From Allium sativum (lineage: Eukaryota > Streptophyta > Magnoliopsida > Asparagales > Amaryllidaceae), in contig CM060912.1 of NCBI GenBank assembly GCA_030737875.1, forward strand, positions 203,311,231 to 203,375,230: a DNA stretch of 64,000 nucleotides. Direction: 5' to 3'. Below the pieces are notes generated by a model. It worked only from the letters and a program-made list of their open reading frames with translations, searched no databases and was not told the origin of the DNA. Of the stretch, positions 1 to 11,055 are shown piece after piece (positions within the stretch are counted from its first letter, which is position 1; each line of letters begins with the position of its first letter). A program made the translations under genes and the position numbers.

Positions 1-663
1 AACAGCTACCAGGCGAGTCTGACAATGTCGCCATTCGAAGCATTGTATGGTAGACCTTGCCGATCTCCTGCTTGTTGGGTCGAGCCTGGAAATAGACTTG
101 TGTTGGGTCCCGATATGATTCGAGAAGCGGCCGACAAAGTCGATTTTATTAAGAAGCGATTACTCGCCGCCCAAAGCCGACAAAAGAGCTATGCCGATAA
201 AAGAAGAAGAGATATATCCTTTGAAGTTGGCGACTATGTATATCTGAAAGTATCGCCGATGAGAGGAGTTATCCGGTTCGGTAAAACTGGAAAGTTAGCG
301 CCTAAATTTATTGGTCCGTTTCCTATTCTGGAACGGATTGGAACTCTCGCTTATAGGGTCAAACTGCCTGACTGGTTGCCTGGAGTGCATGATGTATTTC
401 ATATATCTCAACTTCGAAAGCACGTTCATGATCCAGACTTGATCGTGGAAGAAGCAGCTCAGCAAGATATTGAAATTACTCCAGAATTAGCTGTGAGGCG
501 AGAGCCGCTAAAGATTATCGGCAAAGAAACCAAAGAGCTGAGAAACAAGAAGGTTCACTTAGTCAAAGTGCAATGGAGTGGAGATCCGCGAGATTGTACT
601 TGGGAAACTGAGGAGAGCATTCAGAAAGCTTATCCTAGATGCCGAGTAGATATCTCTGATTGA
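1..663 (+). CDS. Ty3/gypsy integrase C-terminal domain with chromodomain-like tail (partial)
   Basis: This is the last part of a pol polyprotein, which would insert retrotransposon cDNA into the genome in the nucleus. The frame is open from base 1. The first eight codons and the following Met-Ser-Pro-Phe-Glu-Ala-Leu-Tyr-Gly-Arg belong to the integrase core end found in plant gypsy elements, so the Met at 25 is internal and not a start. Counting from that Met, a GPF/Y-like module (KFIGPFPILERIG) lies at residues 94-106 and VHDVFHISQL at 121-130. A chromodomain-like stretch lies near 163-205 with VQWSG and TWE. The frame ends in TGA at 661-663 with no internal stop, so this part at least could be intact. 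In chromoviruses this tail is thought to guide integration to heterochromatin. Confidence 0.9.
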   Translation, partial: NSYQASLTMSPFEALYGRPCRSPACWVEPGNRLVLGPDMIREAADKVDFIKKRLLAAQSRQKSYADKRRRDISFEVGDYVYLKVSPMRGVIRFGKTGKLAPKFIGPFPILERIGTLAYRVKLPDWLPGVHDVFHISQLRKHVHDPDLIVEEAAQQDIEITPELAVRREPLKIIGKETKELRNKKVHLVKVQWSGDPRDCTWETEESIQKAYPRCRVDISD

Positions 664-874
664 CTCCGGTGCAAGGTACATCTACCCTACCTTGCATTAC
701 CATATAATTCTTTATTCTATTCTGTTGCTATTTTCTTCCCATGGATGTGTATTGTTTATTCGATACTCTGAATATTAAAAACAAATTGGTTGTTGTGATG
801 TGTGATCGTAGATTTATCAAACCACTTTCGACTTTATTCCTTTTCGGGGACGAAAAGTTTTAAGTGGGGGAGAT
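664..874 (+). promoter_or_regulatory. Element A 3' untranslated region and polypurine tract
   Basis: Between the pol stop and the LTR lie about 200 noncoding bases that end in a purine-rich tract (AAGTGGGGGAGA, about 862-873). In LTR retrotransposons this tract primes plus-strand DNA synthesis. The flank upstream of it (TTTTCGGGGACGAAAAG at 841-857) nearly matches the equivalent place in the LARD at 31855-31872, which links the two elements. Confidence 0.8.
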
Positions 875-1802
875 TGTAACGACCCAGAAAATCTGAACCA
901 ATTTAAAAATTTTAAATTGGCTAAAATAATGGATTTTAAATATTTAAAATAAATATTTTAAGTAATGGCGATGAAAACTGAGTTGAATCGACATTTGAAA
1001 ACCAATATAATTAAATATAATTATATATAGAATTGAAAATAGCGCGGTAGTTCGAAAATTCGATTTCTAATTTCAAATGAATATACAGAATTCAATATAA
1101 GTCAGAATTGAACGAAACAAGAAATATTTGAATCTGTACAACTATATCTTTATAACGAAGTTAACAAACTGGGATTTCATCTTAGAAATGATAAGATATG
1201 TCCAGTTTAAAATTAGAAATAGTCGCTGTGGAATTTATATATATTTTTATATATATAAGGCCCTTAAAAATAGAAATTTTGCAAATGACCTCGGATTTCG
1301 ACGAAACCACTTTTGTTAGATCCGCAGTGTCAGGTTATTGCTAGGTTTCAAATTTCATAATTTTTCGAATCAATATGTGAGCGTGGCAAAGGAAAACGCG
1401 TTTGACCGATTTCAGTTGATTTTAATCGACTGGAAATTGGCCATTTTTCAAACGGTCTCGGAATTCGACGAAACTAGTTTTGGTAGGACCGTATCGTCAA
1501 TACGAAGCTAGAAAATATTTTTCTGGAATTTTTCTAGTTAGTATGTGACCCCGGTAATTTGAAATGTGCGTTTAAAATTCAATATAGTGATTTAAATGTA
1601 AATTCAAAAAGAAACCGATTGTAATGATCAAACCAGCCTGCGATACATATCCCATTGTGTTCGAAATGGGGGTAAAACGCTATGGACGACAGGCGGTGGG
1701 CCTCGTTTCGAGGTCATATGTAAAAGTCAACCTATTTGAATAATTAAATTAAAAAAAATATATAATATTTTAAATTCCCTCCCTCCCCTTATCTTCTGCT
1801 TG

Positions 1803-2120
1803 CCCCCCCCCCCCCCCCCCCCGTTCGTTATAAAACATAACAGAAAGAAAAAAAAAAAAAACCTAAACCCTAAATCGATTCGACGAAGCAGCCTCCAACC
1901 CCCTGAATCGATCCACCGCCTACTCCTCCAAGCCCACGCCGCCGCCTCCCCTCAGATCACCGAACACCCCCCCCCTCCACGGATCGAAGAGCCGAAGCCC
2001 TCGAGCCTCGACGCAATTCGTAGCCATCGCGAGCCCCGTCCGAATCGAAGCCGCCGCCTGCCCCTCCAGCCGCCGACGAAGACGAGCATCGCCCCTCCCC
2101 TTCTTCGCAGTATTGGTGAG
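1803..2120 (+). promoter_or_regulatory. Putative LTR promoter and leader of element A
   Basis: A run of 20 C residues (1803-1822) is followed by TATAAAA (1829-1835), then a purine-rich stretch and a GC-rich leader with many CCNCC and CGCC motifs. A consensus-like splice donor (ATTG/GTGAGC) follows at 2116. I read this as the U3/R boundary with a transcribed leader. The frame opening at 1800 (126 codons) is most likely noncoding leader, since it begins in the C-run and shows no domain. Confidence 0.4.
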
Positions 2121-3372
2121 CGTTTCCTTTTTTTTATTTTTATGTATTTTATTTTCTTTTTTATTTTTATTTTATTTTAATCTGTAAAACTGATTTGATT
2201 TTATGAAAAAAAAAAAAAAAAAAAACTGTTTTTTTTAAAAAGTATAAAGCCTGATTTTTTTTTAAAAAGTATAAAAACCGAATTGATTTTGTTAAGTTTA
2301 AAACTGATTCGTTTTAAAGAAAAGATAAAACAGATTTGTTTTAAAGAAAATTAAAACTGATTTTTGTTTTTAAAATAAAGTAAAACTGTTTTGTTTTAAA
2401 AAGATTTGAAAAACAGGAATTTTTAAAAGAATTTTAAAAACAGAATTTTTAAAAAGGATTTTAAAACAGAATTTTTTTTTTTAAAAGATTTTAAAAACAG
2501 AAATTTTTAAAAGATTATAAAAACAGAATTTTTGAAAGAATATAGAAAACAGAAATTTTTATAAAGTAAAAACTGAATATTTTTAAAAGTATAAAAACTG
2601 AAAGTTTTAAAAGTGTAAAACAGATTTTTATAAAGGAATTTTTAAACTGATTTCTTTTAAGGAATTTTAAAACTGATATTTTAAAAAGAAATTAAAACTG
2701 ATTTCTTTTAGAAAAGAAGAAAAACTGTTTTTAAAAGAAAAGTAAAAAGAATCATATTTTTATATGTTGAAAGCCGAAATAAAAATCATATTTTTATATA
2801 TTGAATAGCGAAGTCAAAATTCGATTTTTATATATTGAATAGCATAGTAAAAATTCTATTTTTACATATGTAGAGAATACGGGCGAAAGCGACAAAAGGC
2901 GAAGATTTCTATTAAGAAGAGTCTTGAAGTTGGATAGCTATTGGTGAGATTTCTGATTTAAAAATATAAATATATGTGTGTGAATATGAAAGTGAATTGC
3001 TATATATTTATATATATACGCCCCCTCGTCCACAAACCATGGACGATATTTATTGGTTGAAATTGTGGTGAAAATTGAATGATTGTTTGGGATTGTTTGG
3101 GATTGATATTGGTTGATTGTGGTTGAAAAATACCCGTTTGTGGTTGTGAAATATTTGGTTGAAACCACTTAGGATTAGTTTGTGGAAATGAATAAAAATA
3201 TATACATGCCGCCTGCGTGCGAACTAGATGCATGTTTCCCATTGTCAAAAACCGCGAGGTTTTAAGGTAGAGCGAGGAGCCGTACTAGGGACGGTGCCGG
3301 TGTAACTACCCTGCCGTTATGCTGCCGAAATTTTGAATAATATTTGTGTGATTGAATTATTTTCATTTGCTT
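2121..3372 (+). other. Low-complexity A/T-rich part of LTR A
   Basis: Repeated short blocks of the form AAAACTGATTT/TTTTAAAAG fill about 2180-2760, followed by AT-rich sequence with no coding signal. The block at 3253-3340 contains GCCGTTATGCTGCCGAAATT, a phrase partly shared with the LARD interior near 31725 (GATGCTGCCGAAATTTTTCG). Confidence 0.5.
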
Positions 3373-4075
3373 AAACTATTGAAAACATTCATGTGTTGAA
3401 TTGATATTCATTCGTTGTTTAGAAATTCATGTGTTGAATGGTGTTCATATTTTGAAATAAATTGTTCGATAATAAAAATCACATTTTTATCCATATGTAA
3501 AAACTATTGAAAACATTCATGTGTTGAATTGATATTCATTCGTTGTTTAGAAATTCATGTGTTGAATGGTATTCATATTTTGAAATAAATAGTTCGATAA
3601 TAAAAATCACATTTTTATCCATATGTAAAAACTATTGAAAACATTCATGTGTTGAATTGATATTCATTCGTTGTTTAGAAATTCATGTGTTGAATGGTAT
3701 TCATATTTTGAAATAAATAGTTCGATAATAAAAATCACATTTTTATCGATATATAAAAACTATAGAAACATTCATGTGTTGAATTGATATTCATTCGTTG
3801 TTTAGAAATTCATGTGTTGAATGGTATTCATATTTTGAAATAAATAGTTCGATAATAAAAATCACATTTTATCTATATATAAAAACTATAGAAACATTCA
3901 TGTGTTGAATTGATATTCATTCGTTGTTTAGAAATTCATGTGTTGAATGGTATTCATATTTTGAAATAAACTGTTCGATAATAAAAATCACCTTTTATCG
4001 ACTATATGAACTATATAGAAAAATAGTGTTTTGAAATGAATTGTTTTACAATAAAAATCACATTTTTATTGTATG
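3373..4075 (+). repeat. Tandem array of about 128-bp units inside LTR A
   Basis: Five units start near 3373, 3501, 3629, 3757 and 3883, spaced 128, 128, 128 and 126 bases. A degenerate sixth ends near 4075. Each unit carries ACATTCATGTGTTGAATTGA, TTCATTCGTTGTTTAGAAAT and ATAATAAAAATCACATTTT. Within a unit the phrase TTCATGTGTTGAAT occurs twice. Units 2 and 3 are almost identical, so the array expanded recently. Confidence 0.9.
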
Positions 4076-4616
4076 CATAAAACGTTGAAATGTGAAGTGT
4101 TAAAAATAGCCACTTGTTCAAAATAAACATAGATGAGTTGAAATATTCATTAATTAGCTAATGAAATGATTTGCACCTATTTATGTAACATTAGAATGAA
4201 TGGAGTTTTTAAACCAAATAGAAATCAAATATGAAGTTGAATAGAAAATGAAAAATGATATGAACTGTATATATATGTACATGCATATTCATTGAACAGG
4301 TTATAGCAAAGGGGCTAGAGAAGAGGAATAAAATTTTGTGCCCGACAAATAGGTACACATTTACTGATTTGTTTGGGTGATGATTTTGAGCCTGATTGGC
4401 TAGCCGCTTGGCTTTTTCTTTTTCTTTTTGAGATTAGAAGGACCGGGACGCTATTTGCGATTTCCCGACGCTCCCGGTGCAGGGGAGGTTATGGCGAAAT
4501 TTTTCCAAAATTTAAGGTGTTAGAAAAATTTTTGAAGTAAAAACGATATAGAAATCATTGAATGAACTATATTTATATAACTATATAAATATAAATAAAA
4601 TTAAAACGAAACAAGG

Positions 4617-5060
4617 CCGTGCAGTTCGTATTTTGAAACCGTGATTTCAAACGACTAGTACGGGAAATCCGACCATTGGATTTTCCCGAAACCTCAACCG
4701 TCGGGTTCGCCTTGGAATAATCTTTCCAACGGCATCAACCTTGTAAAAATCCAACGGTTGGATTGTCTGGAATGTTTAATTCAAATTTGAAGAAAAACAG
4801 CGCCAGAATCGATTTTATTTATATATAAATATAAATAGAATTATATTTAATCGAATAACGACGCTGCAGTTCGTATTTTGAAATCGAAATTTCAAACGAT
4901 TGTACCGGGAGATCCGACCGTCGGATTTTCCCGAAACTGGAACCGTTGGGTTCGTTTTGAAAAGACCTTTCTAATGATGCAAATTTTGTGAAGATCCAAC
5001 GGTTAGATTTTCAGATATGTGTAAATCAAATCTGAAGAAAAACAGCGCCACGGCCGCCTT
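4617..5060 (+). repeat. Duplicated module of about 245 bp inside LTR A
   Basis: Two diverged copies lie head to tail, starting near 4617 and 4861. Both contain GCAGTTCGTATTTTGAAA, TCCGACC(A/G)T(T/C)GGATTTTCCC, a GGGTTCG motif, ATCCAACGGTT and AAGAAAAACAGCGCCA in the same order. No coding potential is seen. Confidence 0.8.
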
Positions 5061-6829
5061 ATGGCCCGAAACGTCGTTTTGAATATATTGGCTATTTTAA
5101 AATAAATAAAAATAGCGATAAATAGTTATAAAATATCATAAGCGATATGGAATGGAAATAAACTGAATTTGCTTGATTTATGTTGTATTTGATGGTTGAA
5201 TGTGTTCGGTGTGAAAATAACATTAAAGAACAAAATTGGTGTTGTCGAATAATTTAACCATTGAAATAAAATGAATTGAAATTCTAAATATACGTGAATT
5301 ATTTGAAAAGACCGAGTTAATTCTCATTTCGAATAATCGACCGACGATTGAAATTCGAAGATGAAGACGATGGTCGAAGACCGGAGATCTTCACCTCGTT
5401 TGGATGGTAACCGAGGTCCTGATTGGGAGGCATCCCGAAATATGGATAATGAGTGGTGATCGTTCAGACGTACGTGTTGATCGAAGGGTTTGCGAGGTAT
5501 TTAGTGCCTCCGGTTTCGTTCAGACCCAGAACGGACTTGCAAATGGACTGTGTGTCTGACATAGGATTTATTCTGTGTGGCATGCTAAGATGCAGTGATC
5601 AGGGCTTCTGTTGAAAAGCAAAGTCTTGTGGTGATGATCAAAGCACCGCCTGTGTGGCGTAGCTTTGTGTATAACGTGAATTCGCGAGCCTCACACCCCG
5701 GTATGAACCTAAAACGGGAGAACGGACCTCAGGGAGGGCCTACGTTTCCTCCTAGCTAAAAGTGGCGTCAGTGGTTTTACACGCCCTGACGAGTTTGACT
5801 TATGTGGTTGTTGCTGTTGCGAGGCGCCTCGGTTAGATCGGACGATCCGGGTCCGATGGAGTCATTCGTTGGCTCGCTTACGCCCCAAAGGGCGGCGAAA
5901 CGTAGTGCTCAGGTATAATAATCCACGTCGGTGGACCGGCCCTGTCGCTCCAAGGCTTGCCTGCGCGCTTGCCTGAGACTCGGGCTAGGCAGTCTCGAAT
6001 TCGGTAAGGACTATCTTTTGCCTTGGTTCATGACGGAAATCCAATTTCCAAATACGACATCGTGCGGTTTTGATTGTATATATATATGGCGACATGATAT
6101 ATGGTACCCATGCCGTCTATGATTGATAGTTATGATTGAAATTGTTTTGAAACATATAAACACTAGTCATAATACCAAATGCTTTTGTTTTATCCGTATC
6201 AATCATATTTTGGCCATTATAAGGTAAAACTCTATCCTCCGGTTTGCGTTGCATTGTGTGATGGGAACTGAGTCTTATAATGGCTTCATTTTTGTAAAAA
6301 GCATAGCGATGTTTAAAAGAAAGATTTGTTTTAAAGCACTGGCAATCCAATGGAGTAAACCCGTTCCACGAAAGTGGCGTGGTCCTGTGATTAGCCGGTT
6401 ATATATGTGTTGAGTAGATTTCTCATACCAGTCCCATGACTGACTCGTAGTTTGTTTCACTCTCAAACTCGGGTGCCCCTTTTTCTACACGGGCAGCCTT
6501 GTATTCAGGTTTAGCTGGTTCTTTCTGGATAGCTGGAGCTGAAGATGGATTCTATCATTTATTTCTTTTTATGCTGTTCAGCTCCTATTGTACATATTTT
6601 GTTTATTTCCGCTGTAGACATTTATGTATAGCTGAACTGTATTTGTACTAAGTAAGATCCTGTATACTGTGTAACTCTGATGATTACTTTTACCCAGTAT
6701 ATTTTGTTGTTCATTCTGGTGTATTTATTTAATTCTGTTCTGCTATTATATGTTTCTGTGTTATATTCCAAAAGATAACCTTGTTTCCGTGAGAACGGGA
6801 AATCGGGTCGTCTCAATAAAACAAGGTGG

Positions 6830-6951
6830 TAAAGCAAGTGGAACAATGTAAAGCTTGTTAGGAAAGCTTCGAGAAGGTCACCCAAAAGCTAAAAGAGACT
6901 CTCGAAGATAATCATATTGTTAGACTCAGAACTAAAATGCAGCGGGAAGAA
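6830..6951 (+). pseudogene. Exon-like coiled-coil scrap
   Basis: One frame reads a charged helical stretch containing ESFEKVTQKLKETLEDNHI, with an in-frame stop just upstream. It is followed by GCGGGAAGAAAAT and AT-rich sequence. The composition suggests a coiled coil, as in the C-terminal part of plant TNP1-like proteins, but no family signature is present. It abuts the end of LTR A, which may have cut it. Confidence 0.25.
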
Positions 6952-7344
6952 AATAATGGAGAGGTTGTGTTCTAAAAATAATAATAACTCATAATCGATT
7001 TTCATCGACAGCTTTTTTTTCCTTCTCCTCTTTTGTTTTAAGAGTATTTTGACGTTTTGGTTTTCTATATTATGCAAGCATATGCGTAGTTTTCATAGTG
7101 ATTGATATAAGGTTGTTAGTTAAACATACTATAATGCCTCAGTGTTGAACAGGTTATCCCCTTCTAGGTTCAGTTGAAATTGAGAACTATGGAAACAAAG
7201 AATAATTTTATAGCCCCTAGCTAATTACTGTCCCAAATTTGTTGGCTAATACTAATATATATGTAAATCATGAGGTCTAATGTTTTGTTCTTCTCAGTAA
7301 GGATCTAATTCGCCATTTATTCCTGTTATTTACTCAGCTCCCTG

Positions 7345-7522
7345 TTGCTACTATTTTGCCAACAGATGGAGTACCAAGAGAGATTTTTCAAGGAGCAGAT
7401 GGAGAAAGTTCATGTTGCAATGAAGAAAAAGAACAGAAGTTTGCGAAAGTGCTACAACAAGAACGCACTAGAGCTATACAGTCTGAAAACGTTGGATCTC
7501 CTGAAAGTCGCAAAAGGAGGTA
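7345..7522 (+). pseudogene. Exon-like segment with coiled-coil coding potential
   Basis: A pyrimidine-rich tract and TTTTGCCAACAG form a good 3' splice site at about 7364, and AAAAGGAG/GTAATC a 5' splice site near 7522. Between them one frame begins MEYQERFFKEQMEKVHVAMK and another continues with EEKEQKFAKVLQQERTRAIQ, so a single-base shift seems to have broken one long charged helix. Such glutamine- and lysine-rich helices end many plant TNP1-like transposon proteins. I cannot name a host gene. The exon is probably dead because the coherent reading requires a frameshift. Confidence 0.3.
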
Positions 7523-7676
7523 ATCATTCTAATAAATATATCACTCAAGCATAATCATATTGACAACAATCCAGTTTCACTGCATACAGTCCAATTTTCT
7601 GCTAAGTGTCATAGGGATTATATACGGAAACATAATATGTATCATCTAATCAACTAAACACACTTCTCCTACGGTT

Positions 7677-8230
7677 TCATAATTTTGAAGCTGCTGTGGC
7701 ACAGCAGCTTCACAGCTAAGTTGTTGTGCAACAAACTGTTGCACAACAAGCTTGAAGCTGCTGTGCCACATCAGCTTGAGGCTGCTTGCACAGCAGCTTG
7801 AAGCTGTTGTGGCTGTGCAACAAACAACAACACAACAAGCTTGAAGCTGCTGTACCACAGCAGCTTGAAGCTGCTGTGGCTATGCAACAAACAACAACAC
7901 AACAAGCTTGAAGCTGCTGTGCCACAACAGCTTGAAGCTGTCGTGCCACAGCAGCTGCACAGCTAAGTTGCTGTGCAACAAACTGTTGCACAGCAAGCTT
8001 GAAGCTGCTGTGCCACAGCAACTTGAAGCTGCTTGCACAACAGCTTGAAGCTGCTGTGGCTGTGCAACAAACAATAGCACAACAATCTTGAAGCTGCTGT
8101 GCAACAACAACTTGAAGCTGCTGTGCACTAGCACAACAACTTGAAGTTGATGTACAACAACTTTAAGTTGCTGTGCTAAGTAGCACAACAACTTCAAGGT
8201 AGCAAAACAACTTGTAGTTGCTGTACATGA
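7677..8230 (+). repeat. Palindromic minisatellite (CAGCTTGAAGCTG units)
   Basis: About 550 bases are built from variants of CAGCTTGAAGCTGCTGTG and ACAACAAGCTTGAAGCTG. The core CAGCTT-G-AAGCTG is itself an inverted repeat, so the array could form many small hairpins. Long open frames cross it on the minus strand in several phases, but they are Cys/Ala/Gln-rich products of the repeat and not genes. Confidence 0.9.
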
Positions 8231-8495
8231 GCACTCACATGGGTTATAGTGAACCAAAAGTAAAAAAAAAAAAACAGATATAATATTTTATTCCTGTTCC
8301 ATTTCATTTTTCTTTGGTATGTTATATAACATTTTACTGTATACTAATGGTACTGTATACCCATGTATACTTGGTTTATGCTGATTGACGCACATTCTAC
8401 GATAGACGAACACATTCTTGTGTTATAAATAGAGCGCCGCGCCCGAATGTTTAGTTCAACTTGTTTTGTCCAGATGAGTTGATTGATCAGTTTAA
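8231..8495. other. Short unique stretch left of element B
   Basis: This AT-rich stretch contains TTATAAATAGAGCGCCGCGCC near 8421-8441, which resembles a TATA box followed by GC-rich sequence. It ends in the TTAA flank of element B. No coding signal is seen. If the TATA box is real it would drive transcription to the right, into sequence now displaced beyond element B. Confidence 0.3.
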
Positions 8496-10339
8496 TGTAA
8501 CACCCCGCCTCCGCCAGGGTGGCTCTTGCAAGCACTCTGACTTTGGAGGGGCGTTTGAATCAGGTAAACATGCATAATGATATATCAAGGCAGAACAAGA
8601 ACATATGTATATATGTAAACAGAGTAAATAAGATAAGTAAAACAGCGGAAGATTTCAAACTATTTCAAAACAAGTCTGGTACAACATAATGTCAACTTTC
8701 CAAATACATAAGTCTAGATAAAAACAACATCTCTGGAAAAAAACTGAAATACATAAGTACTATCCCCAAAATAAGTGATAACCATAGCTAGCTTCATATC
8801 AAGACCGTACATGAGCTAAATCCCACAAGCAAGCGATCAGAAATCCAAGCTAAGCTCCAATATTCCCACCCTGAGAACCTGGGGGGGGGGGGGGGGGACA
8901 TACTAGCATGATGATTAACTAACAAGGTAGATAAATGTGTCATCGCATAATCAGGTTTAAGGTTTTTGCACCACAGGTGTACTAGCAAACTAACATGACT
9001 TGAATAAACAAGTATTGATCCCTTGGCCCAAGCTTTGGCCCAATAACATGAAGTGACCCTAATACGCGGTCCAACCAAACGGTCTAGTCGATCGGCTCCC
9101 TAAACCTAACTCGTCACGTGTTTGTGTCAATGCGGCCCAAACATAATTGTAGTCAGACTGTGCAGGGTCTCCCGTCGGGTGTATCAAGCCCTAGGGTGTC
9201 AACCCCTAGACACCATAAACATAAGTGCACAGTCTCGATCTACTGGTACCCGTGCATGTTTTCCCCGGCTTCGGACTATGTGCACGACCATAGTCCGCCC
9301 GGAACTACACCGGCGTACCACTCTGCCGTCGCTTTTGGTCACTTACCTCAAGTCCAGTAATCGTGCCCCCACCCTAGCCTAGTCCCTAGGGTCATAATGA
9401 TACAAACTTGGGATTACTGCTGGAGTGGACCCTCGTTGCTAGGATTTTCTAGTGGGTTAAGTACGGTTTAACCCTCTTGCTAATCATGGATTAACTTGGT
9501 TAAGTGTAACGATGAGTTCACGACTTAACCCTGATTAATCTACCAAGCCCAAATTGGTTAAGTATTAAGTGGACCATGACTTAACCCTAATCATGAGGCA
9601 TTAATTAATTAATGTGCCTTAACCTCTCACATTAGACTTTGTTGCGGTTACTAGTTAAGCCGGTCGGTTCCGGGTAGCTTTACACCACAATTTGGTCTAA
9701 CCTCGGGTTCAAGGTACAACATGACCAACTTCTCACATTGGGTCCTATTGTTTGTAGCAACTAGTTAAGCCGGTCGGTTCCAGGTAGGTTTACGCTACAA
9801 ACTCAACCCAACCTCGAGTTGGTTACACTTATATTTTCTAAGTGTCATGTCCATTATGTTTCCAAAACATATTACAAGTTTTCAAGCATTTGGGTAGACC
9901 TAACTTAATAGGTAAATTCCCAATGGGTAGACCTAACTTACTAGGTAAATTCCCAATCTTATGTTTTTATGTCTTTTAAGTTTACCCAACCCCAAACGCA
10001 ATCCCATCGCTTACATATCGCAATAGCGCATAAAGGATAGAAAGAGGGAACTTGGCATAATCATGACATAAAGGTGTTGAAGCCACAAGTTTATCATGGT
10101 GGCATATGAAATGTACATATGTCCATATACTTGCATATTGCATCATTAGGCCTCAAAAGTATGCATAAAACCAAACTTAGCATATAAGTGATACATGGTG
10201 ATAAATGACATGTAGAAGTTGCCATAAGTTCGCATTTAGCCTCACATGCAAGTTATCATAAGGGATATGATAACTTACATGTTGCCAAAATGCAACCTTT
10301 AGCATAAAGCTTGAAGCTTTATGCTCATAAACCCAAGAT

Positions 10340-11055
10340 AAGCTTGCATAACATGATAACATGAGCAAAATGATCAATCCAAACTTGCATAACATAACTT
10401 GCATATCATATGGCAAACTTGCATATCATAACATAGCAAACTTGCATAACATAACATGATAAACTTGCATATCATAACATGGCAAACTTGCATAACATAA
10501 CATGATAAACTTGCATATCATAACATGACAAACTTGCATAGCCTAACATGGCAAACTTGCATATCATAACATGGCAAACTTGCATAGCATAACATGGTAA
10601 ACTTGCATATCATAACATGGCATACTTGCATAACATAACATGATAAACTTGCATATCATAACATGGCAAACTTGCATAGCATAACATGGTAAACTTGCAT
10701 ATCATAACATGGCAAACTTGCATAGCATAACATGGTAAACTTGCATATCATAACATGGCATACTTGCATAACATAACATGATAAACTTGCATATCATAAT
10801 GATCAACCAAACTTGCATAGCATAACATGGTAAACTTGCATATCATAACTTGGCATACTTGCATAACATAACATGATAAACTTGCATATCATAATGATCA
10901 ACCAAACTTGCATAGCATAACATGGTAAACTTGCATATCATAACATGGCAAACTTGCATAGCATAACATGGTAAACTTGCATATCATAACATGGCATACT
11001 TGCATAACATAACATGATAAACTTGCATATCATAATGATCAACCAAACTTGCATC
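10340..11055. repeat. 23-bp minisatellite in the left LTR of element B
   Basis: Variants of AAACTTGCATATCATAACATGG and AAACTTGCATAGCATAACATGG alternate, with interspersed units in which CATGATAAACTTGC and AATGATCAACC replace part of the motif. The higher-order pattern (TATC unit, then TAGC unit) is shared with the right LTR, so the array predates insertion. Confidence 0.9.

Larger units (their letters stand above)
1..6815 (+). mobile_element. Element A: 3' part of a chromodomain Ty3/gypsy retrotransposon
   Basis: The window opens inside the integrase of a Ty3/gypsy element and runs through its C-terminal chromodomain-like region, a 3' untranslated stretch, a polypurine tract and one very long LTR. 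The gene order and the tract AAGTGGGGGAGA just before TGTAAC are typical of plant chromoviruses of the Tekay/Del type. The 5' LTR, gag, protease, reverse transcriptase and most of the integrase lie left of the window, so completeness and target duplication cannot be judged. The right-hand flank begins ATAAA (6816-6820), which would be the 3' copy of any 5-bp duplication. Confidence 0.85.
875..6815 (+). repeat. 3' LTR of element A, about 5.94 kb
   Basis: The LTR begins TGTAACGACCC directly after the polypurine tract and is placed to end GGGTCGTCTCA at 6815. The two ends are inverted copies of each other with two mismatches, as expected for LTR ends, and the end resembles the LARD LTR end (GGGTCGTTACA). 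The body holds a TATA-like site, a pyrimidine-rich leader with a possible splice donor, a 128-bp tandem array and a duplicated module, each listed separately. The second LTR is outside the window, so the right end is inferred from sequence form and not from LTR alignment. At about 5.9 kb it is unusually long for a plant LTR. Confidence 0.7.
6816..8495 (+). mobile_element. Decayed CACTA-like element, left segment
   Basis: This is older DNA lying between element A and element B. It holds coding-like scraps and a palindromic minisatellite. It is the left flank of the element B insertion and continues at 19583. The assignment to a CACTA element rests on the segment beyond B, which ends with CACTA-type subterminal repeats and a TIR-like sequence. 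The left terminus is not visible, and element A may have removed or displaced it. Confidence 0.4.

Noticed and set aside
1800..2180. 126-codon frame starting in a C-run
   Set aside because: The poly-Pro start comes from the C homopolymer, and the rest looks like a transcribed leader ending in T-rich sequence.
7646..8257. Three overlapping minus-strand open frames rich in Cys, Ala and Gln
   Set aside because: They are translations of the palindromic minisatellite in different phases, with no start context or domain.
8421..8440. TATAAATAG as a gene promoter
   Set aside because: No gene follows. The sequence downstream is element B, and the displaced sequence at 19583 shows no convincing first exon.
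9118..9382. Two plus-strand frames also present near 16794-17058
   Set aside because: They are in the LTR of element B, overlap each other and show no domain. Duplication reflects the LTR pair.
10340..11055. CRISPR-like look of regularly spaced repeats
   Set aside because: The units are contiguous 23-mers without unique spacers, in a plant LTR.
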